64,000 bases of DNA from JARRKC01 sp037388505 (GTDB taxonomy: Bacteria > Acidobacteriota > UBA6911 > RPQK01 > JAPXNP01). This document shows, piece after piece, positions 63,842-64,000 of the stretch (the stretch's first letter is position 1; every line of letters begins with the position of its first letter). The position numbers and the translations under genes were made by a program. The stretch is from the NCBI GenBank assembly GCA_037388505.1, contig JARRKC010000001.1:62001-126000 (forward strand), in the 5' to 3' direction. The notes below the pieces were generated by a model. The model had not been told where the DNA came from. It was given only the letters and a program-made list of their open reading frames with translations, and ran no database searches.

Positions 63842-64000
63842 GATTCAACTCTCCAATCCAATGATTCATGGCAATGACGAATATGATCAGCCCTACCGCC
63901 GAGATGGCCCAGGACGTCAAGATCCCGAAAAGCGAAGTCACAACAGCCAAGGCGGCGATCGCCGGCCAATAAGTGGCAGCCGGCACGTCCGGAGACCGGG
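63831..64000 (-). CDS. Membrane protein, probably terminal-oxidase subunit IV-like (N-terminus cut by window edge)
   Basis: About 55 C-terminal residues before a TGA at 63831-63833. Sequence ...AATYWPAIAALAVVTSLFGIL, then a second helix VGLIIFVIAMNHWIGEL. The two-helix pattern with YWP start resembles small cytochrome c oxidase subunit IV proteins that accompany heme-copper oxidases. It overlaps the Rieske gene, implying one operon. The assignment is tentative because most of the gene is outside the window. Confidence 0.6.
   Translation of the reverse strand, partial: RSPDVPAATYWPAIAALAVVTSLFGILTSWAISAVGLIIFVIAMNHWIGELNRGA

Overview
The window (G+C rich, roughly 60% by eye) comes from a bacterium with a dissimilatory sulfur metabolism. 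Its left edge carries a dsr operon of reductive type: dsrA, dsrB, dsrD, dsrN, two helical-repeat genes, dsrC, an RsbRD-like gene, dsrM and a dsrK cut by the window edge. DsrD and DsrN, and a DsrC with both C-terminal cysteines, point to sulfite/sulfate reduction. The right edge carries a Rieske/cytochrome b-c complex and the tail of what looks like a terminal-oxidase subunit, so the organism probably also has an aerobic or microaerobic chain. Dsr plus aerobic respiration, Omp85, divergent pyr genes, ECF/anti-sigma pairs and TPR-CHAT proteins fit an acidobacterial sulfate reducer. This taxonomic call is inference, and no rRNA gene or phylogenetic marker was used.

Layout. 1-8498 (minus): dsr operon. 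8936-17971: a block of receiver, kinase and transporter genes, beginning with a receiver-only protein upstream of dsrA, then SulP permease, kinase-like/receiver fusion, membrane histidine kinase, stand-alone receiver, a kinase-like protein without an ATPase site, and an SLC13/TrkA-C permease. 18092-20686: cutA, ftsB-like and dsbD. 20778-26236: a divergent pyrimidine cluster, pyrR-pyrB-pyrC on minus and pyrK-pyrD-pyrF on plus, with pyrF carrying an internal deletion plus frameshift. 26237-30341: secreted protein, lipid kinase, M23 peptidase, coaD, small outer-membrane protein. 30431-34323: ECF sigma, anti-sigma with helical repeats, and TPR-CHAT protease-like protein. 34353-46338: rsmD, recG, two thioredoxin-TPR proteins, yidD-like, ribA, ubiX, dicarboxylate symporter, a second sigma/anti-sigma pair, and membrane proteins. 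46542-56596: DUF2127, M20 peptidase, a KdgT/PdxA2/DUF1537 acid-sugar pathway, DJ-1-like protein, a three-PAS histidine kinase, a methyltransferase. 56632-64000: seven-heme cytochrome, acetoacetyl-CoA synthetase, Omp85 protein, and the bc-type complex.

How it fits together. SulP and SLC13 transporters could bring in sulfate (or another anion) for the Dsr pathway, and the signalling proteins between them could adjust that import or dsr expression. None of the three receivers has a DNA-binding domain, so the output is unknown. This block is the best candidate for an undescribed system here. Two further patterns run through the window: short G/C-rich direct and inverted repeats at gene ends that intrude into several stop-codon regions, and -10-like hexamers 6-9 bases before the start codons of about ten Shine-Dalgarno-less genes, suggesting leaderless transcripts.
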